Shown: positions 25,880-35,864 of the stretch, one piece after another
Layout: each line of letters opens with the position of its first letter
How positions within the stretch are numbered: the stretch's first letter is position 1
NCBI GenBank assembly: GCA_964572725.1
Contig: CAZNFW010000009.1
Coordinates: forward strand, 1 to 64,000
Direction of reading: 5' to 3'
Length of the DNA stretch: 64,000 nucleotides
Source of the DNA: Rosettibacter sp964572725
GTDB taxonomy: Bacteria; Bacteroidota; Ignavibacteria; Ignavibacteriales; Melioribacteraceae
Notes under the pieces: model-generated
Told to the model about the DNA's origin: nothing
The model's input: the letters and a program-made list of their open reading frames with translations, nothing else
The model's database searches: none
Position numbers and translations under genes: made by a program

Positions 25880-26734
25880 TTATCTTCTACCGCTCGCAAT
25901 TTCTTTGAGTCTTGCAATTCTTTCTTCAACTGGCGGGTGAGTAGAAAACAATTTAACAAAAGATTTTCCGCTCAAAGGATTTACAATAAACATGTGTGCA
26001 GACGAAGCACCAGCATTAGGCATTGGAATCATTTCATTTGCCTGAGATAATTTATTCAGTGCAGAAGCCAAACCAAGAGGTTTTCCAGAAATTAATGCGC
26101 CGCCTTCATCCGCCATAAACTCACGCGAACGTGAAATTGCAAGCTGAATCAGCATAGCAGCAATTGGTGCAATTATAATTAAAGCTAATTCATAAAAAAT
26201 GTTGCCATTATCCCTGTCATCTCTGCTGCTTCCTCCAAACATTGCAGCCCATCCTGCCATACGAGCAATAAATGTTATTGTTCCAACCAGTGTTGCAGCT
26301 ATCGTGCTTACAAGAATATCTCTGTTTTTTATATGTGTTAATTCATGAGCAATAACACCTTCAAGTTCATCACTATTTAAAATTCTCATTATGCTTGTTG
26401 TTACAGCTACTGCTCCATTTTGCGGATTGCGGCCTGTTGCAAACGCATTTGGAGTGGGGCTGTCAATCACATAAACTTTCGGCATAGGCAATCCAGCTTT
26501 TGATGAGAGTTTTTCTACTATATTAAATAACTCTGGAAATTCACTTCTTGTAACTTCCTGTGCTCTGTACATTGCTAATACAATTTTATCGGAAAACCAG
26601 TACGAACCAAAGTTTAATGCGAGTGAAATTATAAATGCAATCATCATTCCTGATTGACCGCCAACTAAATTTCCAACTAAAATAAATAATACCATCATTG
26701 CGGTCATTAAAATTACAGTTTTTACACTGTTCAT
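25880..26734 (-). CDS. htpX: Membrane zinc metalloprotease HtpX
   Basis: A 284-residue M48-family protease with two N-terminal membrane helices (TVILMTAMMVLFILVGNLVG; MMIAFIISLALNFGSYWF), the zinc motif HELTHIKNRD and a third/fourth hydrophobic segment after it. The downstream Glu ligand lies in REFMADEGGA. The cytoplasmic C terminus ends STHPPVEERIARLKEIA, typical for HtpX. It degrades misfolded inner-membrane proteins. The start has AGGAGA 6 bases upstream. It is divergently arranged with the PorQ-like gene across a 142-bp gap. Confidence 0.95.
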   Translation of the reverse strand: MNSVKTVILMTAMMVLFILVGNLVGGQSGMMIAFIISLALNFGSYWFSDKIVLAMYRAQEVTRSEFPELFNIVEKLSSKAGLPMPKVYVIDSPTPNAFATGRNPQNGAVAVTTSIMRILNSDELEGVIAHELTHIKNRDILVSTIAATLVGTITFIARMAGWAAMFGGSSRDDRDNGNIFYELALIIIAPIAAMLIQLAISRSREFMADEGGALISGKPLGLASALNKLSQANEMIPMPNAGASSAHMFIVNPLSGKSFVKLFSTHPPVEERIARLKEIASGRR

Positions 26735-26876
26735 ATCGTCTCCTATTTTATATAATAAAATTTGCTTTATCTAACAGAATTAGATTTCTTATTGTTCCGC
26801 AGGATTCAAAAAGTTTACAATCACCTTGCCTTTATAAATGAATATCTTTAAAATCGTGCATCAAAAATAGAGAATT

Positions 26877-27806
26877 ATGACAAAAGCAAAAATAATATTT
26901 GTATTTCTTTTAACAACAACTATTTCTTTCTCACAAAGCGTTTATAAATTCTTAGAACTTGATTTAAGTCCCCGCGCTGCTGCACTTGCAGGAAGTTTTG
27001 TTGCCAACAACGATGACCCAAATGTTGTCTTTTATAATCCTGCTGGAATAAATTATTTAGAAAATAATCAATCCTCATTTTCATTTTTGAAACATCTTAT
27101 GGATATTAATTCTGCCTCATTTGTCTATACAAAAGAATTTGAAAATATCGGGAAATTTAGTGCTGCTGTCAAATACATTAATTATGGTAATTTTACAAAG
27201 GCTGACCCTTTTGGATTAAAACTTGGTCATTTTGGAGCTGGTGATGCTGCATTATTAATCGGTTACGGAAATCATCTTGATAAAAATTTTTACTATGGAA
27301 TTAACCTAAAATTTATTTACTCTGGAATTGACAATTATTCTTCTACTGCAGCTGCCGTTGACTTAGGATTGCATTATGAAATTCCAGAACATTTGTGGAA
27401 TTTTGGTTTTTCAATTTTGAATCTCGGCACTCAGTTAAATTCTTATTTTAACACGAAAGAAGATTTACCATTAGACATTAGACTTGGATTCTCCAAACGA
27501 CTTGCAAGAGTACCTTTAAGATTCTACTGGTCTTTTAATAATCTTAATGAAAAACAGGACAACTTTTTTTCTCGTTTCAAGCAAATAACATTTGGAAGTG
27601 AAATACAACTTGGGCAGAGTTTTAAACTGCGCATTGGTTACGACAGCGAAAAAAGAAGAGAACTAAAAATTGGCACAACAGCTGGTTTAGCAGGATTTAA
27701 TATTGGTTTTGGATTCAAAGCTTCGAGTTATAATATTGATTATGCATATTCTTCGTTAGGTTCAATTGGGTCACTTCACAGATTTGGAATAACAACAAAA
27801 TTATAA
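26877..27806 (+). CDS. porQ: Type IX secretion system protein PorQ-like outer-membrane barrel
   Basis: A 309-residue protein with a signal peptide (ending TISFSQS) and a PorV/PorQ-type opening: YKFLELDLSPRAAALAGSFVANNDDPNVVFYNPAGINYL. Repeated barrel strands follow to the C terminus (SIGSLHRFGITTKL). The opening and the FLELDLSPRAAALAG element fit PorQ better than PorV. In T9SS, PorQ cooperates with PorU/V/Z in processing and attaching cargo. Presence of T9SS sorting domains in this window (pectinesterase, MXAN_6640-like protease) supports an active T9SS. No other por gene is adjacent. Confidence 0.8.
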   Translation: MTKAKIIFVFLLTTTISFSQSVYKFLELDLSPRAAALAGSFVANNDDPNVVFYNPAGINYLENNQSSFSFLKHLMDINSASFVYTKEFENIGKFSAAVKYINYGNFTKADPFGLKLGHFGAGDAALLIGYGNHLDKNFYYGINLKFIYSGIDNYSSTAAAVDLGLHYEIPEHLWNFGFSILNLGTQLNSYFNTKEDLPLDIRLGFSKRLARVPLRFYWSFNNLNEKQDNFFSRFKQITFGSEIQLGQSFKLRIGYDSEKRRELKIGTTAGLAGFNIGFGFKASSYNIDYAYSSLGSIGSLHRFGITTKL

Positions 27807-27810
27807 TTTC

Positions 27811-28953
27811 CTATTTTCTGTACGGGACTTTTAGATACATTCTTGCAAGTTCATGGGAATTATTTCTATCTCTCATTTTAAGCACTTCATTATAATACTT
27901 AATTGCTTTTTCTCTCTGTCCCTTCTGGTCATACAACATTGCAAGATATAGAACTGTATTAATTAAAAATCCAGATTCAGTTTTTTTATCAATTTCTCTT
28001 GAAAGTTTTTCACATATTTCAAAATAATATATTGCAGAATCTATTTTTTCACTTATTTTATAATCCATTCCGAGATAATAACTTGCCTCTCGTTTGAATC
28101 GCTTGTTATAACCCGGATAACCTTTCTCACATTTTTTATATATATCTCTAAAAATTTTTGCTGCAGTTCTGTAATCATTTTCTTTAACAAAAGTTAAACC
28201 ATAATATTTTTGAAAGTTAGGATTATTTGGAAAATCTGAAAGAAGAAGTCTACCCCATTTTCGTGCTTCATCCATATCATCTTCAAATTGAAAATTAAGT
28301 GTCATTAAAAAATATCTTGATTCTATTCTTGCATATCTTCCATTCCATGCAACATTTTCAAGTTCTTTTAATCCTCTTTTCTTATCACCTTGAGGGAAAA
28401 AAATCATGAAAGGTTTAACAGCTGGATATCTTTGTGGAATTACCTCAGCATAATAATGATAAATACCAAAACCAAGTTGAACATCTACATTTTTGGGGTC
28501 TGCTTTATATGCTCTGTAAACAAGGTCTAAACCCTCTTTTCCATCCAGAGCAGCTTTAATCCAGTTTTCACGAATTCCAAGTAATCTACCTCTAAAACCT
28601 ATAGAGCCGCCTTTGAAAAAGATAGCATCAATATTTTTTGGATTTTTATCAAGTATTTTATCGCACATATCAATTACTTCTTGCAACTGGTCATAAAATT
28701 TTTGGTCTAAGCTTTCATCTTCTAAATCAAGCAATATACGCCACCATGTAATCATAGCTTTGAAAAATTTTCCCGAGGGATGATTTGGGTATTCTTTAAT
28801 TACAATATCAAATGTCTTTTCTGCTTTATCGAATTCAATACCATAAATTTGATTTACCCCTGCTTTGACTAAAGAATCGTGGCGAACCCAATCATAATTT
28901 TGAGCATAAATTAATGAGGCTAAAAAAAAGAGAAGGCAAATTTTAGTTTTCAT
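27811..28953 (-). CDS. Exported TPR-repeat protein
   Basis: The chosen start is ATG 28953 (MKTKICLLFFLASLIYAQNYDW), giving a proper signal peptide; an ATG 7 codons earlier adds MHNFYRC. The about 380-residue mature protein is made of tetratricopeptide-like helices: AGVNQIYGIEFDKAEKTFDIVIKEYPNHPSG, IDAIFFKGGSIGFRGRLLG, YYLGMDYKISEKIDSAIYYFEICEKL and LAMLYDQKGQREKAIKYYNEVLKM. Such exported TPR proteins are frequent in Ignavibacteria and mediate unknown protein contacts. It is convergent with the PorQ-like gene, with only 4 bases between stops. Confidence 0.75.
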   Translation of the reverse strand: MKTKICLLFFLASLIYAQNYDWVRHDSLVKAGVNQIYGIEFDKAEKTFDIVIKEYPNHPSGKFFKAMITWWRILLDLEDESLDQKFYDQLQEVIDMCDKILDKNPKNIDAIFFKGGSIGFRGRLLGIRENWIKAALDGKEGLDLVYRAYKADPKNVDVQLGFGIYHYYAEVIPQRYPAVKPFMIFFPQGDKKRGLKELENVAWNGRYARIESRYFLMTLNFQFEDDMDEARKWGRLLLSDFPNNPNFQKYYGLTFVKENDYRTAAKIFRDIYKKCEKGYPGYNKRFKREASYYLGMDYKISEKIDSAIYYFEICEKLSREIDKKTESGFLINTVLYLAMLYDQKGQREKAIKYYNEVLKMRDRNNSHELARMYLKVPYRK

Positions 28954-29009
28954 ACATCTATAAAAATTGTGCAATCATTCAACAATTAAATATGCAATAG
29001 GTTCTAAAT

Positions 29010-30428
29010 TTACTTTCGTTTTGGTCTGTATAAATCTGTAGCATGACCATAATATAATTCAGCAGCAAACATTAATGTTTCGGATAACGTTGGATGTGGA
29101 TGAATTGTCAATTCCAAATCTTTTACAGTAGCACCCATTTCAATTGCAAGAGTGCCTTCAGCAATCATATCGCCAGCACCAACACCAACAATAGCTACAC
29201 CAATAATTCTTTCTGTTTCAGGTTCAATTATTAATTTTGTTAAGCCGTCATTTCTATCGAGAGTAGCAGCCCTGCCGCTTGCACCCCATGGAAATTTTGC
29301 AACTTCATATTTAATGCCTTTTTGCTGAGCTTCTGTTTCTGTAATTCCTGTCCATGCAATTTCTGGGTCTGTAAAAACTACTGCTGGAATTGCATTTGGT
29401 TCGAATACAACTTTATGACCAAGTATTGCTTCAACAGCAGTGCGGCCTTCTGCTGCTGCTTTATGAGCAAGCATCGGATTGCCTATTACATCTCCTATTG
29501 CATAGATATTCGGGTCATCTGTTTTTAATTGTTTATCAACAATTATAAAACCTCTTTCATTTACTTTGACTTTAGTATTTTCCAATCCAAATCCTGATGT
29601 TACAGGCTTTCTTCCAATCGATATTAAAACTTTATCAAAAGTCATTTCAACTTTATCTACATTTTTGCCTTCGAGCTTAACTTTTATTCCTTCTTCAGTT
29701 TCTTTCATATCAACAACTTTTGTTTCAAGATAAATTGAATCTAATTTTGTTTTAATTCTTTTTTCAAGAACTGCAACCAAATCTCTGTCGGCACCAGGCA
29801 AAAGTCCGGGCATCATTTCAACAACTGTCACTTTACTTCCAAGCGTTGCATAAACCGTGCTTAATTCCAGTCCAATATAGCCTCCGCCAATTACAAGAAG
29901 TTTTTCGGGAATATCATTCAATTCTAAAGCTGCAGTAGAATCCATTATTCTTTTTGAATTTGTCAAAACACCGGGAATAGAAGCAGGTACTGAACCTGTT
30001 GCAATAATTGCTTTCTCAAATACAACCTCTTCAACAGTACCATCATTTTTTGCAACTATTAAAGTATTCGAGTTAACAAATGAAGCTTTACCATTAATGT
30101 AATTTACTTTTCGTTGTTTTGAAAGCTGTCCAAGTCCGCCTGTTAATTTATTTACAACACTATTTTTAAAATCACGAATTTTGTTGATATCAATTTTAGG
30201 TTTACCAAATTCAACTCCCCACTTTTTAGCTTCTTCAGCTTCATTAATTAATTTTGCCACATGAAGCAAAGCTTTTGAAGGAATACAACCTCGATAAAGA
30301 CACACCCCGCCGGGATTTTTTTCCATATCTATTAGTGTTACTTGTATTCCTAAATCTGCGGCTAAAAATGCAGCGGCATATCCGCCGGGTCCAGCTCCAA
30401 TTACCGCTAATTGTGTATTTGTTGGCAT
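29010..30428 (-). CDS. lpdA: Dihydrolipoyl dehydrogenase (E3)
   Basis: A 472-residue flavoprotein disulfide reductase that reoxidises dihydrolipoamide with NAD+. The FAD site is AVIGAGPGGYAAAFLAADLG, the redox disulfide lies in GGVCLYRGCIPSK (Cys-X4-Cys), the NAD site in LLVIGGGYIGLELS, and the catalytic His-Glu pair in HPHPTLSE near the C terminus. It lies downstream of the pyruvate dehydrogenase E1 and E2 genes on the same strand, separated from E2 by 154 bp. Its own promoter is possible: a Bacteroidota-like TATATTTG box is present about 30-40 bp upstream. Confidence 0.95.
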   Translation of the reverse strand: MPTNTQLAVIGAGPGGYAAAFLAADLGIQVTLIDMEKNPGGVCLYRGCIPSKALLHVAKLINEAEEAKKWGVEFGKPKIDINKIRDFKNSVVNKLTGGLGQLSKQRKVNYINGKASFVNSNTLIVAKNDGTVEEVVFEKAIIATGSVPASIPGVLTNSKRIMDSTAALELNDIPEKLLVIGGGYIGLELSTVYATLGSKVTVVEMMPGLLPGADRDLVAVLEKRIKTKLDSIYLETKVVDMKETEEGIKVKLEGKNVDKVEMTFDKVLISIGRKPVTSGFGLENTKVKVNERGFIIVDKQLKTDDPNIYAIGDVIGNPMLAHKAAAEGRTAVEAILGHKVVFEPNAIPAVVFTDPEIAWTGITETEAQQKGIKYEVAKFPWGASGRAATLDRNDGLTKLIIEPETERIIGVAIVGVGAGDMIAEGTLAIEMGATVKDLELTIHPHPTLSETLMFAAELYYGHATDLYRPKRK

Positions 30429-30582
30429 ATTTTTAATCTCTTTTGTTATTCAATATACAAATATAATTGAATCAGTTTACTTAATAATATTCTGTTTTTA
30501 ATTCTTTCTTTAAGAAAAAAATTTTGATAAAATTATTTTCTGAAATAATCATCATTTTTAGAAATAAATATGTAATTAATAA

Positions 30583-31953
30583 TCATCCTTCAAGAAAAAT
30601 TAAGAATGGATTTTCAAGAGCACTAATAATCCATCTCAAGAATCTAATTGCATCAGCTCCATCTATAATTCTGTGGTCATATGATAATGAAAGAGGTAAC
30701 ATTAATCTTGGCTTAAATTCCCCATCTAAATAAACCGGTTCAATAACTGATTTAGATACACCAAGAATTGCAACTTCTGGTGTGTTAACAATTGGAGTGA
30801 AATAAGTCCCGCCAATTCCACCAAGATTAGAAATTGTAAAGCATCCTCCCTGCATTTCTTCGAGAGATAATTTTTTATCACGAGCTTTTCTGGATATTTC
30901 CGTAAGCTCCACACTCAGCTGTGTAATATTTTTCTTATCCACATCTTTAATCACTGGAACAAGCAAACCTTTTTCTGTATCGACAGCTATTCCAATGTTA
31001 ATATATTTTTTGTAAATAATTTCGTTTTTTTCCATATCAACACTTGAGTTGAATTGAGGGAATATTTTAAGAGCTGATGACACAACTTTAAGTAAAATTG
31101 CAGTTACAGTTAACTTACCCCCAGCAGTTTCAACTTTGTTGCTGTACTGTTTTCTAAATTTTTCTACTTCAGTAATATCAGCTTTGTCAAATTGAGTAAC
31201 ATGCGGGACTGAATTCCATGCATAAGAAAGGTGCTCTGCAGTTTTACGGCGTACATTACTCATTGGCACTCTTTCAATCTCGCCCCACTTAGAAAAATCT
31301 GGTAAAGGTTCTTTAGAAATTCCAATCTGTGCACCAACTATTCCCCCTTTTTGAATTTGTTCATTTAATAATTTCGCATAAGCTTTAACATCATCAATTG
31401 TAATTCTTCCTTTTGGGCCACTTCCTCTGACCTGCGTTATATCAATTCCAATTTCACGGGCAAATCTTCTTACTGAGGGAGCAGCAGGAACAATTGTTTT
31501 TACAATATCTTTTGGAATATCTATAACCTGTGGTATATGAGTATGTTCTTTTATTGTCTCTTTATTTTCAGAAGGCAATGTACTCGTTTCAATTTGTGTC
31601 TGTTTATTTTCAACTTCAGAAGGTAAATAAGCTGTTTGAGAAACTGATTGTATTTGTTCAACAGCAGGTTCTGATTCAACCTTCTCTGATTTATCGGCTT
31701 TTGGTTTATCCTCTTCAGACACCTCTACAGATATTAGAGGTTCACCAACCTTAGCTTTAGTTCCTTCTTTAACATGAACTTTTGTGATTATTCCGCTTAC
31801 CTCAGAGGGTACTTCTATTGTTGCTTTGTCAGTTTCGATTTCTACAATTATCTGGTCAACTTCAACTTTATCACCTTCTTTAACAAGAACTTTTATAATA
31901 TCTGCAGAACTAATATTTTCTCCAAGATGAGGAAGTTTAAAATCTACTATCAT
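30583..31953 (-). CDS. aceF: Dihydrolipoamide acetyltransferase, pyruvate dehydrogenase E2
   Basis: A 456-residue E2 with a single N-terminal lipoyl domain (lipoyl Lys in EIETDKATIEVPS, about residue 43). A long acidic/Pro-rich linker leads to the E3/E1-binding domain (VRRFAREIGIDITQVRGSGPKGRITIDDV). The catalytic domain ends with SYDHRIIDGADA, containing the HRxxDG motif. It carries acetyl groups from E1 to CoA. It starts 28 bp after aceE. One lipoyl domain is fewer than the three in E. coli AceF. Confidence 0.93.
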   Translation of the reverse strand: MIVDFKLPHLGENISSADIIKVLVKEGDKVEVDQIIVEIETDKATIEVPSEVSGIITKVHVKEGTKAKVGEPLISVEVSEEDKPKADKSEKVESEPAVEQIQSVSQTAYLPSEVENKQTQIETSTLPSENKETIKEHTHIPQVIDIPKDIVKTIVPAAPSVRRFAREIGIDITQVRGSGPKGRITIDDVKAYAKLLNEQIQKGGIVGAQIGISKEPLPDFSKWGEIERVPMSNVRRKTAEHLSYAWNSVPHVTQFDKADITEVEKFRKQYSNKVETAGGKLTVTAILLKVVSSALKIFPQFNSSVDMEKNEIIYKKYINIGIAVDTEKGLLVPVIKDVDKKNITQLSVELTEISRKARDKKLSLEEMQGGCFTISNLGGIGGTYFTPIVNTPEVAILGVSKSVIEPVYLDGEFKPRLMLPLSLSYDHRIIDGADAIRFLRWIISALENPFLIFLEG

Positions 31954-31981
31954 TTTCTATTTCCAATTTTGTTAGAAAATT

Positions 31982-34654
31982 TTATGATTTTGCCGGATTA
32001 GGTTTATCCGGATTAATTCCCAATTCTTTTTGAGCTTTTTTAACTGTATCAAGTTTAATTTTATTTTCTTTATATAAAGAATATAAAGTTGCATAAACAA
32101 TATGCTTGGCATCTACTTCAAAAAAGTCTCTTAGAGCAGCTCTGCTGTCACTTCTTCCAAATCCGTAAGTTCCAAGAGAATGAAGCGGACCCGGCAGCCA
32201 TCTAGCCATTGCATCTTTTATAATCTGAACATAATCAGAAGCAGCAACGAATACTCCTGTTTCTCCTTTTGTAATTTCAGAAATATAAGGCACTTTTGGC
32301 TTGTCTGGATGAAACATATTCCATCTTTCTATTTCTTGAGCATTAAGATGAAGATTTTTATAACTTGTTACACTCCAAATGTCTGTAGAAACTTTATAAT
32401 TATTTTCCAGAATTTCTGCTGCTTTAATTACTTCATTTAGAATTGTGCCGCTACCAAGTAAATGAGCTTTCAATTTTGTGTCTTTCAAATTGCTTGCCTT
32501 AAATTTATACATACCTTTCAAAATACCTTCTTTAACATTTCCCGGCATAGCTGGTTGAACATAATTTTCATTCATTATTGTTATATAGTAAAATATATCT
32601 TCCTGCTTTTCATACATTCTATAAATACCATCACGAATAATAACGGCAAGTTCATAAGCAAAAGCAGGATCATAAGCCAGAAGATTTGGTACTGGATAAG
32701 CAAGAAGATGGCTGTGTCCATCCTGATGTTGCAAACCTTCACCAGCAAGAGTTGTTCTTCCTGCAGTAGCTCCAAGCAAAAATCCTTTACATCTCATATC
32801 ACCTGCAGCCCAGATTAAGTCGCCAACTCTTTGAAAACCAAACATAGAATAGAATGAAAAGAATGGGATAGTGTTAATTCCATGGACTGAATAAGCAGTA
32901 CCAGCAGCAATGAAAGAAGATATAGCGCCGGCTTCAGTGATTCCTTCTTCAAGAATCTGACCATTTTTTGCTTCTTTGTAATAAAGGAGTGTATCTTTAT
33001 CAACAGGTTCATACAGCTGACCAACATGAGAATAAATTCCAACCTGTCTAAATAATGCTTCCATTCCAAATGTTCTTGCTTCATCTGGAACAATAGGAAC
33101 AATTAAATGACCTATTTCTTTATCTTTCAATAATTTTGATAAAATTCTAACATACACCATAGTTGTTGAAACTTCGTGTCCATCTGAACCTTTATAAAAC
33201 TCTTCAAATAATTCTTCAGATGGTGCTTTCAAAGGTGATGCTTTTATAACTCTTTTAGGAATATATCCGCCAAGAGCTTTTCTTCTTTCTTTTAAGTATT
33301 GAATTTCTGGAGAATCCTCTGGTGGACGATAAAAAGGTGCATTAGCAACTTCTTCGTCACTAATTGGAATTGAAAATCTTGTTCTAAATTCTCTTAATTC
33401 TTCTTCATTTAATTTTTTCTGCTGATGAGTTATATTTTTTCCTTCACCAGCTTCGCCGAGTCCATAACCTTTAACAGTCTTTGCAAGAATTACAGTAGGA
33501 GCATCTTTGTGTTCTACAGCAGCTTTATAGGCGGCATAAACTTTTTCGGGGTCGTGTCCGCCGCGTTTCATTTTTTCTAATTGTTCATCAGTATAATGTT
33601 CAACTAATTTTAATAATTCAGGATATTTGCCAAAGAAATGTTCTCTAATATATTTACCATCTCTTGTAACATAATTTTGAGATTCACCATCAATTGATTC
33701 GTTCATTCTTTTTACAAGCAGACCAGTTTTATCTGCTTCTAAAAGAGGATCCCAATCACTTCCCCAGACTACTTTAATAACATTCCATCCAGCTCCTCGG
33801 AAAATTGCTTCGAGTTCTTGAATTATATTTCCATTTCCTCTAACTGGTCCATCAAGTCTTTGAAGATTACAATTGATAACAAAAATCAGATTATCTAATT
33901 TTTCTCGAGCTGCAAGTGTTATTGCTCCTAGTGTTTCGGGTTCATCTGTTTCACCATCACCAATAAAAGCCCAAACTTTCTGGTCGCTTGGTTTTTTCAA
34001 TCCTCTATCTTCTAAATATCTAATAAACCTTGCTCTATAAATTGCCTGAATAGGACCCAAACCCATTGAAACTGTAGGAAATTCCCAGAAATCCGGCATA
34101 AGCCATGGATGAGGATAAGAAGATAATCCTCCTCCAGGTTGTAATTCTCGTCTAAAATTTTCGAGTTGTTCTTTTGTTAATCTTCCTTCAAGAAATGCTC
34201 GTGCATAAACACCGGGCGCAGCATGTCCCTGAAAATAAATTATATCACCTTCATGATTTCCATCTTTGCCTCTGAAAAAATGATTAAAACCGACTTCATA
34301 TAAAGTAGCAAGAGAAGCAAAAGTTGATATATGTCCCCCAATACCCGGTTCAATTTTGTTTGCTCTTACAACCATAGCCATAGCATTCCAGCGAACCAGA
34401 TTCTTAATCCGCCTTTCAATTTCTCTTCCACCAGGAAATGGAGGCTGTTTTTCTTTTGGTATTGTATTAATATGAGGAGTGTTTGCTGTAAAAGGAATTT
34501 CAACACCTTTTTGATGTGCATATGTATCAAGGTTATGCAAAAGTTCTTTAACTTTTTCGGGCCCTTCAGTTTGTAATACATATTCTAAGGATTCAAGCCA
34601 TTCTCTTAATTCAATGTCATCAATTTGAGTATTACTTAAATTATTTTCGTTCAT
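31982..34654 (-). CDS. aceE: Pyruvate dehydrogenase E1, homodimeric type
   Basis: An 890-residue single-chain E1 that decarboxylates pyruvate with thiamine diphosphate and acetylates the lipoyl group of E2. Recognisable segments are GGHISTFASLATLYEVGFNHF, the diphosphate/Mg site GDGETDEPETLGA...VINCNLQRLDGPV (GDG to NCN) and the transketolase-like pyrimidine domain (GATAGRTTLAGEGLQHQDGHS). The C-terminal regulatory/partner domain ends TYGFGRSDSRAALRDFFEVD. This is the AceE-type alpha2 enzyme rather than the alpha/beta two-subunit form. First gene of aceE-aceF-(lpdA). Confidence 0.95.
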   Translation of the reverse strand: MNENNLSNTQIDDIELREWLESLEYVLQTEGPEKVKELLHNLDTYAHQKGVEIPFTANTPHINTIPKEKQPPFPGGREIERRIKNLVRWNAMAMVVRANKIEPGIGGHISTFASLATLYEVGFNHFFRGKDGNHEGDIIYFQGHAAPGVYARAFLEGRLTKEQLENFRRELQPGGGLSSYPHPWLMPDFWEFPTVSMGLGPIQAIYRARFIRYLEDRGLKKPSDQKVWAFIGDGETDEPETLGAITLAAREKLDNLIFVINCNLQRLDGPVRGNGNIIQELEAIFRGAGWNVIKVVWGSDWDPLLEADKTGLLVKRMNESIDGESQNYVTRDGKYIREHFFGKYPELLKLVEHYTDEQLEKMKRGGHDPEKVYAAYKAAVEHKDAPTVILAKTVKGYGLGEAGEGKNITHQQKKLNEEELREFRTRFSIPISDEEVANAPFYRPPEDSPEIQYLKERRKALGGYIPKRVIKASPLKAPSEELFEEFYKGSDGHEVSTTMVYVRILSKLLKDKEIGHLIVPIVPDEARTFGMEALFRQVGIYSHVGQLYEPVDKDTLLYYKEAKNGQILEEGITEAGAISSFIAAGTAYSVHGINTIPFFSFYSMFGFQRVGDLIWAAGDMRCKGFLLGATAGRTTLAGEGLQHQDGHSHLLAYPVPNLLAYDPAFAYELAVIIRDGIYRMYEKQEDIFYYITIMNENYVQPAMPGNVKEGILKGMYKFKASNLKDTKLKAHLLGSGTILNEVIKAAEILENNYKVSTDIWSVTSYKNLHLNAQEIERWNMFHPDKPKVPYISEITKGETGVFVAASDYVQIIKDAMARWLPGPLHSLGTYGFGRSDSRAALRDFFEVDAKHIVYATLYSLYKENKIKLDTVKKAQKELGINPDKPNPAKS

Positions 34655-34780
34655 ATATTATCTCCCAATTTTCAATAATTATTTTCTTACTAATTTTATA
34701 AAATTAACACAGTCATCTAAGTTTTAGTTCACTTAAAAATATTCGTAAATTATTTAGAAATATAGTATAAAATATTATCT

Positions 34781-35662
34781 TTAATCAATTCCATCATCTG
34801 GTTCAGTATGAATCATAACTTTTACATTTTTAATTTTTTTAACAATTGCTTCTTCAACTTTATGAGAAATTTCATGTGCCCGGTCAATTGTCATTGATTT
34901 ATCGACATGTATATTTATATCAACAAATTTGTAAGGACCAGATTCTCTTACTTTTATATCATGCGATATTAATACTTCAGGAATTTCATTAACAATAGAT
35001 TCTATTTCTTCTTTTAAGCCTGATGGTGCTTTATCAATTAAAGCATCAAAAGATTTTTTACCAAGTCTATAACTAATACTTATCACAATAAATGAGACTA
35101 TCAAACCTGCAATTGCATCTGCATAATAAAAATTAAATTCAGCACAAATCAACCCAATCAAAACCACTACTGAACTCCAAATATCAGTTGAAAAGTGCAG
35201 CGCATCTGCCTCTAAGGCTTGACTATCATATTCTTTGGCGGCTTTATAAAGAGCTCTTGAGCGAGTTAAATCTATTATAACTGCAGTTATAATTACAACA
35301 TATGCCCAAAAATTAACTTCAATTTCTAAATCTTTTGTTATTAATCTGCGAACTGCTTCATAAATAATCCACAGACTGGTAATAAACAACAATATTGTTT
35401 CAATTAATGCAGAATAATTTTCGATTTTACCATGACCATAATTGTGTCCCTCATCCGGTGGTTTATCTGAATACTTAACTGCGAAAAATGTTATGCCAGT
35501 AGCTAGTAAATCCAGACCAGAATGCAATGCCTCTGACAAAATTCCAAGACTTCCTGTAATAATTCCAATAATAAATTTGAAAGTCGTTAAAGCTGCTGCA
35601 GCAATCATTGATACAAAAGCAACTTTTCTTTTTTTACTTATGTTATTTAATTGCTCTGTCAT
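34781..35662 (-). CDS. Cation diffusion facilitator family transporter
   Basis: A 293-residue CDF antiporter with six predicted membrane helices and a cytoplasmic ferredoxin-like domain (about 205-290, ending VEEAIVKKIKNVKVMIHTEPDD). The metal-binding pairs HSGLD (HxxxD in helix 2) and HFSTD (HxxxD in helix 5) are both present, typical of zinc/iron/manganese exporters. Metal preference cannot be set from the sequence. It is divergent from the sulfate-assimilation leader; the two 5' ends are about 80 bp from the leader promoter. Confidence 0.88.
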   Translation of the reverse strand: MTEQLNNISKKRKVAFVSMIAAAALTTFKFIIGIITGSLGILSEALHSGLDLLATGITFFAVKYSDKPPDEGHNYGHGKIENYSALIETILLFITSLWIIYEAVRRLITKDLEIEVNFWAYVVIITAVIIDLTRSRALYKAAKEYDSQALEADALHFSTDIWSSVVVLIGLICAEFNFYYADAIAGLIVSFIVISISYRLGKKSFDALIDKAPSGLKEEIESIVNEIPEVLISHDIKVRESGPYKFVDINIHVDKSMTIDRAHEISHKVEEAIVKKIKNVKVMIHTEPDDGID

Positions 35663-35741
35663 TATTAATTTCTTTACAACTTTACAAAAAAAGTAATAAT
35701 TAATACAACAAATAAAAACAAAATAAAAATTATTAAAATAC

Positions 35742-35770
35742 TTGACTTATTATCTTATTAAGAATATATT
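35742..35770 (+). promoter_or_regulatory. Sigma-70-like promoter of the sulfur assimilation operon
   Basis: TTGACT (35742-35747) and TATATT (35765-35770) are separated by exactly 17 bases. The same -10 also reads TATATTTG, the Bacteroidota TAnnTTTG box. The predicted start point near 35777 places the first Cys leader ORF about 20 bases into the transcript. Confidence 0.65.
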
Positions 35771-35795
35771 TGCATCAAAATTAGTCAAAAAGAAA

Positions 35796-35864
35796 ATGAA
35801 AAAGAATAATAATTGTTGTTGTATGTGCTTAATTTTGTTAATTCAATCTGTGAAGGCAAGGTAG
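35796..35864 (+). CDS. Cysteine-rich leader peptide 1 (attenuation peptide)
   Basis: A 22-codon ORF beginning MKKNNNCCCMC and ending QSVKAR, stop TAG 35862-35864. It has three consecutive Cys codons (35814-35822) and a fourth at 35826-35828, just before the sequence that can form the antiterminator. AAAAGAAAA precedes the ATG. It lies directly upstream of a perfect intrinsic terminator, and the first downstream operon makes cysteine. The Cys-codon run and its position relative to the alternative hairpins are exactly as in amino-acid biosynthetic attenuators such as trp and his. Ribosome stalling at Cys codons under Cys-tRNA shortage should favour read-through. Translation is inferred, not shown. 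Confidence 0.8.
   Translation: MKKNNNCCCMCLILLIQSVKAR

Noticed and set aside
32462..33102. Long open frames on the opposite strand or in other frames of aceE and neighbouring genes
   Set aside because: They are shadows of strongly coding sequence, have no ribosome sites and show unnatural Cys/Phe/Leu-rich composition.
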